DNA from: Patescibacteria group bacterium UBA6489
GTDB lineage: Bacteria > Patescibacteriota > Gracilibacteria > BD1-5 > UBA6164
Reading direction: 5' to 3'
NCBI GenBank assembly: GCA_002435385.1
Contig: DJMN01000061.1
Span: 1 to 20,702, forward strand
DNA: 20,702 nucleotides
The notes under the pieces were generated by a model, which saw only the letters and a program-made list of their open reading frames with translations, ran no database searches and was not told where the DNA came from. A program made the position numbers and the translations under genes. Of this stretch, positions 1-8,174 are shown piece after piece; position 1 is the first letter of the stretch; each line of letters opens with the position of its first letter.

Positions 1-135
1 CACTTCGTTTTTTACTTTAGTGCTATGAAGGCTAGGCAGGAACTTATAGAGCAAACTTGAAAGGATCCAATAACATGAGAAAACTATTTAGAGAAAGTAG
101 AAGAATGTAAAAAGCTGAAAGGAGAAAAAGAGTAA
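1..135 (+). CDS. C-terminal end of an unrecognised protein (5' truncated)
   Basis: Frame 1 is open from the first base to a TAA at 133-135 when TGA is read as Gly, giving 44 residues. It contains two in-frame TGA codons (after EQT and after PIT). The tail is hydrophilic and charged (KVEECKKLKGEKE), preceded by an aromatic stretch (FVFYF) that could be the end of a membrane segment or a buried strand. I do not recognise the family. It shares direction with the ribosomal operon but is separated from it by a promoter, so it belongs to an upstream unit. That it is coding rests on the open frame and the natural-looking composition only. Confidence 0.55.
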
Positions 136-143
136 AAATATTT

Positions 144-206
144 ATGTTTTTTTATTTGTTTATATTATTTGTGTTATCTTTTTTGTTACTAAGAATTATT
201 GTTTAG
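144..206 (+). CDS. Possible 20-residue hydrophobic peptide
   Basis: An ATG eight bases after the preceding stop opens a 20-codon frame ending in TAG (204-206). The peptide is almost wholly hydrophobic (MFFYLFILFVLSFLLLRIIV), enough for one membrane helix with an Arg near the end. After the TAG the same frame stays open for 28 more codons, to TAA at 291-293, with a charged segment (FEKIWIFKRKKYEM). It could be a tiny membrane protein, a longer one broken by a TAG mutation, or chance in T-rich DNA. No homologue is recognised. Confidence 0.28.
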   Translation: MFFYLFILFVLSFLLLRIIV

Positions 207-314
207 AGTTTTGAGGTGTTAGATGATTTTGAAAAAATTTGGATATTTAAGAGAAAAAAATACGAGATGACACTTCCTTTTCGTTGGATATAATAAAAAA
301 AGTAGATTTTTCTT

Positions 315-342
315 TTGACATTTGAAATCTTTTTAATACAAT
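315..342 (+). promoter_or_regulatory. Promoter of the ribosomal protein operon
   Basis: TTGACA (315-320) and TACAAT (337-342) are separated by 16 bases: a consensus -35 and a -10 with one mismatch. Transcription would begin near 349, leaving a leader of about 120 bases before rplC. No other promoter this strong is seen upstream of the operon. Confidence 0.75.
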
Positions 343-387
343 ACCGAGGCTTTTGAAAAAATTCCATCAAAATTATAGGAATGTTAA

Positions 388-438
388 AGAGGTTAAGTTA
401 GACTGTTTTTATTGAAAAATAAGTTTAACCTCTAACTT
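388..438 (+). promoter_or_regulatory. rplC leader with two mutually exclusive stems
   Basis: AGAGGTTAA (388-396) can pair with TTAACCTCT (425-433), with G-U extensions inward. AAGTTAGA (395-402) can instead pair with TCTAACTT (431-438). The arms overlap on both sides, so only one stem can be complete at a time. The element sits in the leader between the promoter and the first gene, where r-protein operons often carry autogenous control sites (L4 in the E. coli S10 operon). Binding of L4 or another r-protein here is inference. No T-tract follows, so translational or antitermination-like control fits better than a plain terminator. Confidence 0.5.
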
Positions 439-468
439 GTTTGTTATATTTGTTTAAAATTATTAAAG

Positions 469-1074
469 ATGGCTTGAATTTTGGCTAAGAAAGTGGAAAT
501 GACCAGGGTAGTTAAAGGTGATAAATTTGTACCTGTTACTCTTTTGGAAGTTCCTACACTAAAAGTTGTTTGAAAAAAAACTTTAGAAAATGATTGATAT
601 GAGGCTGTTTTGGTTTGAGTATTAAAAGATTGATGTGAAGTAAACCTTGAAGAAGGTAAAAAATCTTTATCTCAAAATTGTTTCTCTGTTATAAAAGAGT
701 TTCCAATGGAATGAAAAGATTTAGAAGGGTGTGTTGTTTGAAGTGAATTAACTGTGGATATGTTAGAAGGTGTTGAAAAAATAGCTTTATCAAGTATATC
801 TAAGTGAAAATGATTTACTTGAGCTATGAAAAAACATAACTTCCATTGAGGTCCTGCTGGACATGGTTCTAAATTTCATAGAGCTTTATGATCTATTGGT
901 AATAGAAAACCAACTAGAACTCATAAATGAAAAAAGATGCACGGTCATCATTGAAGTTTTAAAGTTACTATGAAAAATATACCTGTTGAGCTGATTAATA
1001 AGGAAGCTTCTATAATAGGTGTTAGATGATGAGTGCCATGAGCTAGAAATACTTTGGTTAGTATATTTTTTTAA
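469..1074 (+). CDS. rplC: 50S ribosomal protein L3 (uL3)
   Basis: Encodes 201 residues, close to the usual 205-210. L3 binds 23S rRNA early in 50S assembly, and its central extension reaches toward the peptidyl transferase centre. Family features seen are the start MAGILAKKVEMTRVV, the loop HGGPAGHGSKFHR, the basic stretch GNRKPTRTHKGKKM and the C-terminal KNIPVELINKEASIIGVRGG. About 17 glycines are written TGA, including two in a row near the end, so the gene cannot be read with the standard code. It is the first gene of the operon, about 120 bases after the predicted transcription start; no S10 gene precedes it. The ATG gives the expected N-terminus and no Shine-Dalgarno is visible. Confidence 0.96.
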
Positions 1075-1092
1075 TTAATAAGTTGTTTTTAA

Positions 1093-1716
1093 ATGGAAGC
1101 AGTAGTTTTAAATCAAAAATGAAAAGAGGCTTGAAAAGTAGAGTTAAATGAGGCTATTTTTGGAGCTCCGATAAATGAATGATTAGTACATAGAGCTTTG
1201 GTTTATCAACTTGCTAATGCAAGGTTAAATGTAGCTTTTACTAAGACTAGAGGTGAAAGAAGATGATCTACAAGAAAAATTTATAGACAAAAATGAACAG
1301 GTAGGGCAAGAATGGGGGCTAATAGATCACCTATCAGAAGGAAAGGTTGAGTTGTTTTTGGTCCTAGATGAGTTGAAAATTATAAGATATGTATGAATAG
1401 AAAAGAAAGAAGAAGGGCTTTATTTTCTGTGTTGTCTTCTAAATTTAAAAATAATCAATTATTGATAATTGATGATATTAAATTGAAAGAGATGAAAACT
1501 AAATTAGCAGTAGATGTTTTTTCAGCTTTACCGTATGAAAAAAATATTCTTCTTGCTATGCCAGAAAAAAATGATGTATTAGAAAAATCTTCTTCTAATT
1601 TACCATATGTAAAGACTATTTTAGTAGATTATTTAAATATTTCTGATTTATTGAAATATAATACTTTAATTTTATTAAAACAATCTTTAGAGAATTTAAA
1701 TTCTTTAGTAAAATAA
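1093..1716 (+). CDS. rplD: 50S ribosomal protein L4 (uL4)
   Basis: Encodes 207 residues, normal for L4, which binds 23S rRNA and lines the exit tunnel with a long loop. That loop is clear: GSTRKIYRQ followed by KGTGRARMG (residues 67-75) and SPIRRKGGVVFGPRG. The globular C-terminal half from about residue 101 happens to lack TGA; the N-terminal half has many. L4 autoregulates the S10 operon in E. coli, which makes it a candidate ligand for the leader stems at 388-438, though this is not shown here. It starts 18 bases after rplC; upstream is AT-rich (GTTGTTTTTAA) without a Shine-Dalgarno. Confidence 0.96.
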
Positions 1717-1732
1717 AACTAATTAAATAATT

Positions 1733-2029
1733 ATGAGATTATATAGAGTAATAAGAAAACCAATAGTCACAGAAAAGACTTCAAATCTTGAGATTAGTAA
1801 TAATTGTTATAGTTTTGTTGTTTCTGATGACGCTACTAAAATAGATATCAAAAAGGCGGTTTTAGAGGTTTATTGAGTAGAGGTTGCTAGTGTTAATATT
1901 GTTAACTCTAGAGAAAAATTTAAATATGGTAAAAAGAGAGGTATGCAAATTAAAAGAAGAACTTTTAAAAAAGCATATGTTACATTGAAGAATAGTAAAG
2001 ATAAAATAGATTTTTCTGTTTTAAAATAA
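1733..2029 (+). CDS. rplW: 50S ribosomal protein L23 (uL23)
   Basis: Encodes 98 residues, the typical size. L23 sits at the tunnel exit and is the docking site for trigger factor and SRP. Seen are the N-terminal IRKPIVTEKTSNL, the helix IDIKKAVLEVYGVEVASVN (one TGA-coded Gly at the conserved position) and the basic loop GKKRGMQIKRRTFKKAYV. It follows rplD by 16 bases and precedes rplB, the standard S10-operon order. Confidence 0.95.
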
Positions 2030-2033
2030 TAGT

Positions 2034-2044
2034 TTAATTTTTAA
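2034..2044 (+). promoter_or_regulatory. TTAATTTTTAA element before rplB
   Basis: The 11-mer lies 11 bases before the rplB GTG. The same 11-mer occurs 10 bases before rpsN and 10 before rplR. With no Shine-Dalgarno in sight, it may be an A/U-rich ribosome-loading site (inference). Confidence 0.35.
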
Positions 2045-2055
2045 TCGATTAAAAG

Positions 2056-2901
2056 GTGGGAATTAAAAAATTTAAGCCAACTACTCCAGGTAGAAGATGA
2101 ATGACATCTAATAGTTTTGAAGAAATAACTGTTTCTTCTCCTTATAAGGCACTTACTGTAAAAATTAAGAAGAATTCGGGAAGAAATAACCTTTGAAGAA
2201 TAACTGTTAGGCATCAATGAGGTTGACATGCAAAAAGATATAGATTAGTTGATTTCTATTTTCATGATAAGAAATGAATAGAGGCAAAAGTTGAAACTAT
2301 AGAATATGATCCTTATAGAAGTGCATTTATTGCTTTGGTTTGTTACAAGGATTGAGAAAGAAGATATGTGGTTGCTCACAAAGATATGAAAGTATGAGAT
2401 GTATTTAAGACAGATAAAAAGACAGAATTAGTATCTGGTAATAGAATGGAAATTTGAAATATACCTACTTGATTACAAATTTATAATCTTGAAACTATAG
2501 TTTGATCTGGTGCTTCTAGTATAAGGTCTGCATGAACATATGCTACAGTTATATCTCAGGATGGTGAATATGCTCAAGTGAAGATGCCTTCTGGAGAAAT
2601 AAGATTGGTTAATAAAAAATGTTATGCTACTTTAGGACAAGTTTCAAACATTGATCATAATCAAATTGTTATTTGAAAGGCTTGAAGAAGTAGATGGATG
2701 TGAAGAAGACCAGAAGTTTTGTGAAAATCTATGAATCCTGTTGATCATCCACATGGTTGATGAGAATGACATTCTCCTATTTGAATGAAAGCTCCAAAAA
2801 CTCCATGGTGAATGCCAGCACTTGGTTATAAAACAAGAAAGAGAAGAAAGAGTACTAACAAATGGATACTAAAAACTAGAAAAGGTAAACTTATGGTTTA
2901 G
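2056..2901 (+). CDS. rplB: 50S ribosomal protein L2 (uL2), GTG start
   Basis: Encodes 281 residues (E. coli 273). L2 joins the subunits and helps form the peptidyl transferase centre. The start must be the GTG at 2056: a TAA at 2050-2052 closes the frame two codons upstream, and GTG gives the canonical start (M)GIKKFKPTTPGRRGMT. The hallmark loop NPVDHPHGGGEGHSPIG is present, with His231 matching the functionally important E. coli His229. Several loop glycines are TGA, among the clearest evidence in the window that UGA means Gly. Ends in TAG. Confidence 0.96.
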
Positions 2902-2941
2902 TTAAATTATAAGAAATTAGTTTATTATTTTAAACATTTTT

Positions 2942-3205
2942 ATGACAAGAAGTTTAAAGAAATGACCTTATATATATGAAAGATTATTGAAGAAGGTTTT
3001 AAAATTAAATGAATCTGGTAAAAAGACTGTTATAAAGACTTGGGCTAGAGATTGTACAGTTGTTCCTGAGTTTGTATGACATACATTTGGAGTTCATAAT
3101 GGTAAAGTCCATACTCCAGTTTTTGTCACTGAGGATATGGTATGACACAAGTTATGAGAATTTTCTATGACTAGAACATTCAGAGGGCATGCTGGAAATA
3201 AATAG
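2942..3205 (+). CDS. rpsS: 30S ribosomal protein S19 (uS19)
   Basis: Encodes 87 residues, close to the usual 92. S19 sits in the 30S head with S13 and contacts the A-site region. Family landmarks are the start MTRSLKKGPYI, the core IKTWARDCTVVPEFVGHTF, the VHNGKVHTPVFVTEDMVGHKLGEF strand pair split by TGA glycines, and the tail TRTFRGHAGNK. It follows rplB by 40 bases and ends in TAG. Confidence 0.96.
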
Positions 3206-3234
3206 TATTTTTAAATTATTATAATTATATTTTT

Positions 3235-3561
3235 ATGAGAGCTTACGGGAAAAACATAAGAATTTCACCTAAAAAACTTAGAGTTGTTGCTGAAGTTGTT
3301 AGATGAGAAAAAGCTGAAAGTGCATTAAATTTTCTTAAATTTGCACCAAAGAAATGAGCAGATGTATTATATAAGGTGTTATATTCTGCTGTTAAAAATG
3401 CTGAAAATAATGATAAACAAGATGCTTCTAAGTTATATGTTGATAAACTAATAATAACTAAATGAATAGTTTATAAAAGATGAAACTCAGTTTCTAGATG
3501 AAGGATGCATCCTATATTGAAAAGAACTTCTAACATAAGATTAGAATTACAAGTTAAGTAA
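3235..3561 (+). CDS. rplV: 50S ribosomal protein L22 (uL22)
   Basis: Encodes 108 residues (typical 110). L22 spans the 50S, and its beta hairpin lines the exit tunnel near the L4 loop. Seen are the N-terminal GKNIRISPKKLRVVAEVVRG, the middle VLYSAVKNAENN and the hairpin with its GRMHPILKRTSNI tip, where bacteria usually have GRA-x(5)-KRTSHI. TGA supplies conserved glycines in VRGEKA and SRGRMH. It sits 29 bases after rpsS in the standard order. Confidence 0.95.
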
Positions 3562-3603
3562 GTTAGAACTACATTATATTTTATATATTTTATATTTTAT
3601 TGT

Positions 3604-4239
3604 ATGTGACATAAAGTAAGTCCAATAGCATTTAGAATTCCTTATATCTTAAACTGGAAATCATCTTGGTATGCTAATAAAAAAAATTATAGAGATTTTT
3701 TAGCTATAGATTTGAATGTTAGAGATATATTGAAAGTTGAATTAGCATGAATACCTGTTTGAGACATTATGGTGTCTAGAGAACAAGATATTATAAAAGT
3801 TGATATCTTTACTTCTAAGACAGCTCTTGTGCTTTGAAAGACTGGTGAAAATGTTGAGAAAATAAAAGAAAAAATCAGCAAAAAAACATGATTTAAGTCA
3901 CAAGTAAATGTAAAAGAAATTAAGAAACCTGACTTAAATGCAAAAATAGTTTGATATATGATTTCTAATCAAATAGAAAAGAGAATGCCATATAAAAGAG
4001 CTATAAAACAAGCAATTTCTAGATCTATGGAGAAAGGTGCTAGGTGAATAAAAGTTAAGGTATGAGGAAGATTGAATGGTGCTGATATAGCTAGAAAAGA
4101 GACTTTTAAAGATTGAAATATTCCTACTCAAACAATAAGGTCAAACATTGACTATTGTAGCGTTAGAGCAGAGACTATTTATGGGACAATAGGATTGAAA
4201 GTATGGATATACAAATGAGATGTTTTTAAGAAAAAATAA
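3604..4239 (+). CDS. rpsC: 30S ribosomal protein S3 (uS3)
   Basis: Encodes 211 residues, near the usual 210-235. S3 lies at the mRNA entry site and has helicase-like activity with S4 and S5. The start MGHKVSPIAFRI is canonical (MGQKVNP in most bacteria), with the second codon TGA. The KH domain (about residues 38-105) carries a GKTGENVEKIK loop matching GxxGxxI. The C-terminal domain has ISRSMEKGARGIKVKVGGR and the NGADIARKE motif, then TIYGTIGLKVWIYKGD. No long C-terminal extension. Confidence 0.96.
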
Positions 4240-4287
4240 ATTTAAATTTGACTATATTATTTTTTTTATATACTAATAAAGTTTAAA

Positions 4288-4692
4288 ATGCTACAACCGA
4301 AGAAAACTAAATATAGAAAACCACATAGATGAAGAATTAAGTGAGTTGCCGTTAGATGATCAAGTATAGCTTTTTGAGATTATGCAATAAAAGCTGTTAC
4401 AAGGTGATTCATAACTTCTAGACAAATAGAGTCTGCGAGAAGGGCTATGGTTAGGTATATAAAGAGGTGATGAAAAATCTGGATAAGAGTTTTTCCAGAT
4501 AAGGCATACACTAAAAAACCTTTAGAGGTTCCTATGGGTTGAGGTAAATGATCTGTTGAAATGTATAGGGCTCCTGTAAAACCTGGTAGAGTACTCTTTG
4601 AAATGACTTGAGTATCACCAGAAGTTGCAAGGGAAGCTTTTACACTGGCTTCTTACAAATTACCAGTAAAAACTAAAATATTAATTGACTAA
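4288..4692 (+). CDS. rplP: 50S ribosomal protein L16 (uL16)
   Basis: Encodes 134 residues (typical 136-144). L16 positions A- and P-site tRNAs near the peptidyl transferase centre. Landmarks are MLQPKKTKYRKPHRGR, the GDYAIKAVTRGFITSRQIE segment, IWIRVFPDKAYTKKP, and the loop MGGGKGSVEMYRAPVKPG starting at residue 83. The loop mixes TGA and GGT glycines, which shows that both codons are used for the same residue within one motif. It lies 48 bases after rpsC and 9 bases before rpmC. Confidence 0.96.
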
Positions 4693-4701
4693 GAAAGTTT
4701 T

Positions 4702-4914
4702 ATGAAAGATTTGAAAGTGAAAAGTAAAGATCAACTTTTAAAAATGAGTGTTTTAGAGATAAGAGAAGAAATTAAAGGTGTTGAAAAAGTATTATTTTCT
4801 TTGAGAATGAAACTTAGTTTAGGAGAATTAAAACAAACTCATTTGGTAAAATGATTTAAAAAATATGTTGCTAGGTTAAATACTTTATTAGTAGCTAAAA
4901 TAAATAATAACTAA
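4702..4914 (+). CDS. rpmC: 50S ribosomal protein L29 (uL29)
   Basis: Encodes 70 residues, the normal size for this two-helix protein near the tunnel exit beside L23. Sequence conservation is low, as usual for L29, but the first helix (KDQLLKMSVLEIREEIKGVE), the second with LFSLRMKLSLGELKQTH and the position between L16 and S17 identify it. One TGA glycine (VKGFKK) lies where most bacteria have NP.. or GxxR-like residues. Starts 9 bases after rplP. Confidence 0.88.
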
Positions 4915-4921
4915 ATTAAAT

Positions 4922-5149
4922 ATGAGGATAAAAAAAGGTAGAGTTACAAGCATAAAAATGGATAAAACTATAGTTGTATCTATAGACTCTTATAAAATAC
5001 ATCCGAAGTATAAAAAGAGATATAAGACTACAACAAAATTTTATGCACATGATGAGAATAATATCTCTAATGAAGGTGATGTTGTTACAATTAAAGAAGT
5101 TAATCCAATTTCTAAATTAAAAAGATGGATTTTAGTTGAAGAGAAATAA
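4922..5149 (+). CDS. rpsQ: 30S ribosomal protein S17 (uS17)
   Basis: Encodes 75 residues (typical 80-87), an OB-fold protein that binds 16S rRNA early in 30S assembly. Seen are GRVTSIKMDKTIVVSID at the start, HPKYKKRYKTTTKFYAHDE (the family usually has HPxYxKxxxxTxKxxAHDE), the Asn-rich turn and GDVVTIKEVNPISKLKRW. It has no TGA codon, so it is intact under either code. It starts 7 bases after rpmC. Confidence 0.95.
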   Translation: MRIKKGRVTSIKMDKTIVVSIDSYKIHPKYKKRYKTTTKFYAHDENNISNEGDVVTIKEVNPISKLKRWILVEEK

Positions 5150-5150
5150 A

Positions 5151-5161
5151 TTAGTTTTTAA
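5151..5161 (+). promoter_or_regulatory. TTAGTTTTTAA element before rplN
   Basis: A one-base variant of the 11-mer found before rplB, rpsN and rplR. It lies 15 bases before the rplN ATG, farther than in the other cases, so support is weaker here. Confidence 0.22.
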
Positions 5162-5176
5162 AGTTAAAATAGATTT

Positions 5177-5545
5177 ATGATACAAACAGAAACAAGACTG
5201 TCTGTTGCTGATAACTCTTGAGCGAAAGAGGTATTGTGTATAAAAGTACTTTGAGGTTCTCATAGAAGGTATGCTTCTATAGGAGATATAATCGTATGTA
5301 CTGTAAAAAAAGCTGCACCAGATGGAAATATATGAAAGAAAAAAGTAGTAAAAGCTGTTGTTGTTAGAACAAGCAAAGAAATAAGAAGACCAGATGGAAG
5401 TTATGTTAGATTTGATGATAATGCTTGTGTTATTATTGGTGAGGATGGAAACATGAAATGAACTCGTGTTTTTGGACCTGTTGCTAGAGAATTAAAAGCT
5501 AAGGGATATAATAAAATAGTATCTTTAGCTCCAGAAGTTTTATAA
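5177..5545 (+). CDS. rplN: 50S ribosomal protein L14 (uL14)
   Basis: Encodes 122 residues, exactly the common bacterial length. L14 lies at the subunit interface and is the binding site of silencing factor RsfS. Landmarks are MIQTETRLSVADNSGAKE, the strand VLCIKVLGGSHRRYASIGD, VVVRTSKEIRRPDGSYVRFD, DNACVIIGEDGNMKGTR and VFGPVARELK. TGA codes the Gly in DNSGAKE and NMKGTR, both invariant in the family. Starts 27 bases after rpsQ. Confidence 0.97.
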
Positions 5546-5561
5546 TGTTTAATCTTGGATT

Positions 5562-5912
5562 ATGAAAATAAGAACTAATGATAAAGTAATTGTTTTAACT
5601 TGAAAGGAAAAAGATAAATGAAAAACTGGAAAAGTTTTGAAAGTTTTTAAAGAAAAAAACAAAGTAGTAGTTGAAAAAGTTAATGTTGTTACTAGACATA
5701 TTAAAAAGACAGGGGCTAACCCATGACAAATAGTAAAAATGGAAAAAGCTATTGATGTTTCTAATGTTGCTATAGTTTGTCCTTTTACTGAAAAACCTAC
5801 TAAAATTTGATTTGTTATAGTTGAAGATAAGAAGTGAACTAAAAAATTTAGATATTCTAAAAGAGCATTAAGAGAGAAGGGTGGTAATGCAAAAGATTAT
5901 ATACTAAAATAA
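5562..5912 (+). CDS. rplX: 50S ribosomal protein L24 (uL24)
   Basis: Encodes 116 residues (typical 100-115). L24 initiates 50S assembly and carries a KOW motif, seen here in KVIVLTGKEKDKGKTGKVL, where two of the glycines are TGA. Further landmarks are EKVNVVTRHIKKTG, followed by the VDVSNVAIVCPF-like segment (IDVSNVAIVCPF) and the C-terminal basic region. An ATG at 5545 was rejected as start because its frame ends after eight codons. It lies 16 bases after rplN. Confidence 0.95.
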
Positions 5913-5939
5913 GTTGTTATTTTATTAATTATTTAAGAG

Positions 5940-6479
5940 ATGAGCTTAAAAGAAAAATATAAGAAAGAAATATCTCCAAAATTAAAGAAAGATTTAGAGT
6001 GTAAAAATTCAATGACAATACCAAAAATTGAAAAAGTTGTATTGAATATGTGAATAGGTACTTATATAAGATCTGGTAATAAAGATTTTTCTTCTTTAAC
6101 AAACCATTTAGCTTTAATTGCTTGACAGGCTCCAATAGTTAAAAAAGCTAGGAAGTCTATATCAAACTTTAAACTTAGAGCTTGAATGCCTGTAGGGTTA
6201 ATGGTTACATTGAGGTGAGATAGAATGTATGATTTTTTAGATAAGTTAATACATATTGTTTTACCTAGAGTTAGAGATTTTAGGTGAATAAATAAAAAGA
6301 GTTTTGATAAAAATTGAAATTATAATTTTTGAATTAAAGAACACTCTATATTTTTAGAAGTACCACATGATGATGTTATTCAAAATCATTGAATACAAAT
6401 TACTGTGAAAACCAATACTTCTGATGTTGAGAAAAGTAGAGCATTGTTAAAAGAGATGTGATTTCCTTTTTCTAAATAA
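5940..6479 (+). CDS. rplE: 50S ribosomal protein L5 (uL5)
   Basis: Encodes 179 residues, the standard size. L5 binds 5S rRNA in the central protuberance and contacts P-site tRNA. Seen are MTIPKIEKVVLNMGIG, a GQAPIVKKARKSISNFKLR segment, GMPVGLMVTLRGDRMYDFLD, VLPRVRDFRGI, NYNFGIKEHSIFLEVP and the C-terminal MGFPF (many TGA glycines). It follows rplX by 27 bases. A likely shadow ORF on the opposite strand over its first half is not supported. Confidence 0.96.
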
Positions 6480-6481
6480 TA

Positions 6482-6492
6482 TTAATTTTTAA
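6482..6492 (+). promoter_or_regulatory. TTAATTTTTAA element before rpsN
   Basis: Exact copy of the 11-mer seen before rplB and rplR, 10 bases before the rpsN ATG, in a stretch without a Shine-Dalgarno. A role in ribosome loading is inference. Confidence 0.35.
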
Positions 6493-6502
6493 AATAAGTT
6501 AA

Positions 6503-6727
6503 ATGGCAAGAAAATCAAAGATAGCTAAGGCAAATAAATTAAAAAAGAAGCAGTTACAGGCTATAATGGATGGTAGAAAATTAAAGTTTGCTACAAAAGT
6601 ATTTAATGTTTGTAGTGTTTGTGGAAGAACTAGGTGATATCTTTGAAAATTTGATATTTGTAGAATTTGTTTTAGAGAAAAAGCAAATGCTTGAGAGTTG
6701 CCAGGAGTTAGAAAATCTAGCTGGTAA
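6503..6727 (+). CDS. rpsN: 30S ribosomal protein S14, zinc type (uS14)
   Basis: Encodes 74 residues. A zinc site is evident from two CxxC pairs, Cys37/Cys40 and Cys53/Cys56, with GRTRGYLGKF between them and RICFREKANAGELPGVRKSSW-type ending. The usual zinc form has 61 residues. This one has about 13 extra between the N-terminal MARKSKIAKANK and the first CxxC (a basic helix around LQAIMDGRKLKF), reminiscent of the longer Zn-free form. Under this reading it is a full gene with three TGA glycines. Position between L5 and S8 is standard. Confidence 0.94.
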
Positions 6728-6765
6728 AATTTGATAAAAAATTTTAGTTATTAATATCTGTGATT

Positions 6766-7161
6766 ATGATAATGGATCCTATAGGAGATTTATTAACAAG
6801 GATTAGAAATGCTTATATGGCAAGAATTGAAGATTTAAAAGTGCCTTGTTCTAATATTAAATTAGATATTCTAAAAATTCTTAAGAAAAATAAATATATT
6901 GTTGACTATGAAGTAGTAGAAGAGACTAACAATAAAAAGAGTATAGCTGTAAAATTAAATGATGTTAGAGTTACAAAATATGTTCCAGTTTTGAAAAGAA
7001 TTAGTAAGCCAGGACAAAGGATATATATTTGAGCTAAGGACATAAGAAAATCAAGAAATGGTAAAGGTATTTTTATAGTATCTACTCCTAAATGAGTTAT
7101 AACTTGATATGAAGCTAGAAGCTTAAATGTATGATGAGAACTTCTTTGTGAGGTGTTCTAA
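6766..7161 (+). CDS. rpsH: 30S ribosomal protein S8 (uS8)
   Basis: Encodes 131 residues from the ATG at 6766, the typical size. S8 binds the central domain of 16S rRNA and in E. coli represses the spc operon. Three starts are possible: GTG 6760, ATG 6766 and ATG 6772. I chose 6766 because it gives MIMDPIGDLLTRIRNA, closest to the usual MxMxDPI start. C-terminal landmarks are RPGQRIYI-like SKPGQRIYIGAKDI, GKGIFIVSTPKGVITGYEA and GGELLCEVF with two adjacent TGA glycines. The last 43 residues are lost if TGA is a stop. Confidence 0.94.
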
Positions 7162-7231
7162 ATTATATAGAAAAATTTAAATGAGAATCAGTTTATTCTG
7201 ATAATCCAGTTTATATTAATAAGAAAAAACA

Positions 7232-7771
7232 ATGTCTAGAATTTGAAAAATGCCTATAGAATTGTCTGATAAGGTAAACATTGAAGTAAAAGAGAATAAT
7301 GTAAAAGTTAAATGACCATTATGAGAGTTGTCTTTCAATTTTTCTAAAACTTTAGAAATAAAAGTTGAGGATAATGTAATGACTGTAATTCCCTTAAATG
7401 GTGAATCTACTCCTATATGGTGAACAACAAGATCTGTTTTGAATAATATGGTTATTTGAGTAACAGAATGATTCAAAAAATCTTTAGAAATAAATGGTGT
7501 TTGATATAAGTTTGAAGTTCAAGGGAATAAATTGATTTTAAGTATTGGGTATTCTCATAAAGTTGAGATGGTATTTCCAGAAGGTTTAAAAGTTGAGATG
7601 GATGCTAAATTAAAAAATGTTATACATGTATCTGGTATAGATAAGCAACTTGTATGAGAATTTGCTGCAAAAGTTAAAGCTAAGAAAAAACCTGAGCCAT
7701 ATAAATGAAAATGAATTAAATATGTATGAGAATATATAAGAAGGAAGGCTTGAAAGACTTGATCTAAGTAA
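7232..7771 (+). CDS. rplF: 50S ribosomal protein L6 (uL6)
   Basis: Encodes 179 residues, standard for L6, which has two similar domains and binds near the factor-binding site and sarcin-ricin loop. Seen are MSRIGKMPIEL, VKGPLGELSF, GTTRSVLNNMVIGVTEGFKK, the second-domain start EINGVGYKFEVQGNKLIL, GYSHKVEMVFPEG, and the C-terminal GKGIKYVGEYIRRKAGKTG, rich in TGA glycines. A 70-base gap separates it from rpsH; apart from a 5-bp stem (7187-7202) nothing is seen there. Confidence 0.96.
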
Positions 7772-7785
7772 AATTTTAATAAGAC

Positions 7786-7796
7786 TTAATTTTTAA
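7786..7796 (+). promoter_or_regulatory. TTAATTTTTAA element before rplR
   Basis: Third exact copy of the 11-mer, 10 bases before the rplR ATG. The spacing matches that at rpsN and is one base shorter than at rplB. Confidence 0.35.
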
Positions 7797-7806
7797 TAAA
7801 ATAGAA

Positions 7807-8151
7807 ATGTTAGAAAAAGGACTAAAAAGATTAAGAAGAAAGGCTAGAGTTAGAGCTAAAGTTATGTGAACAGCATCTAAACCTCGTTTAAGTATATTTA
7901 GAAGTAATACTAATATAAGTGTACAGGTTATTGATGATTTAGCAGGAAAAACTTTATGTGCTGTATCTTCATTAAAGATGGATAAGAAATGAACTAAAGT
8001 TGAAATATCAAAACAAGTTTGACTAGAAATTGCAAAATTAGCAAAAGGGAATAAAATAGAAGAAGTTGTTTTTGATAGATGAGGTTTTGCTTATCATGGT
8101 AGAGTTAAAGCTTTAGCAGATTGAGCTAGAGAATGAGGATTAAAATTTTAA
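7807..8151 (+). CDS. rplR: 50S ribosomal protein L18 (uL18)
   Basis: Encodes 114 residues (typical 117-120). L18 binds 5S rRNA with L5 in the central protuberance. Landmarks are the N-terminal basic RLRRKARVRAKVMGTASKPRLSIFRSN (its central GTASKPRL is the family pattern), ISVQVIDDLAGKTL, and the C-terminal VVFDRGGFAYHGRVKALADGAREGGL with TGA at several invariant glycines. Preceded by L6 and followed by S5 after 23 bases, as in the spc operon. Confidence 0.96.
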
Positions 8152-8174
8152 TTATATTATATAAGTAGTATATT

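Noticed and set aside
2041..4131. Reverse-strand ORFs of 60-70 codons over rplB and rpsC (2041-2229, 3687-3881, 3934-4131)
   Set aside because: They lie wholly inside conserved + strand genes, have Ser/Phe/Ile-rich low-complexity products and no recognisable family.
5545..5571. ATG at 5545 overlapping the rplN stop, as a start for rplX
   Set aside because: Its frame ends after eight codons; the ATG at 5562 gives the canonical L24 N-terminus.
5929..7476. Reverse-strand ORFs over rplE (5929-6135) and rplF (7216-7476)
   Set aside because: Antisense shadows of L5 and L6, with no promoter and unnatural composition.
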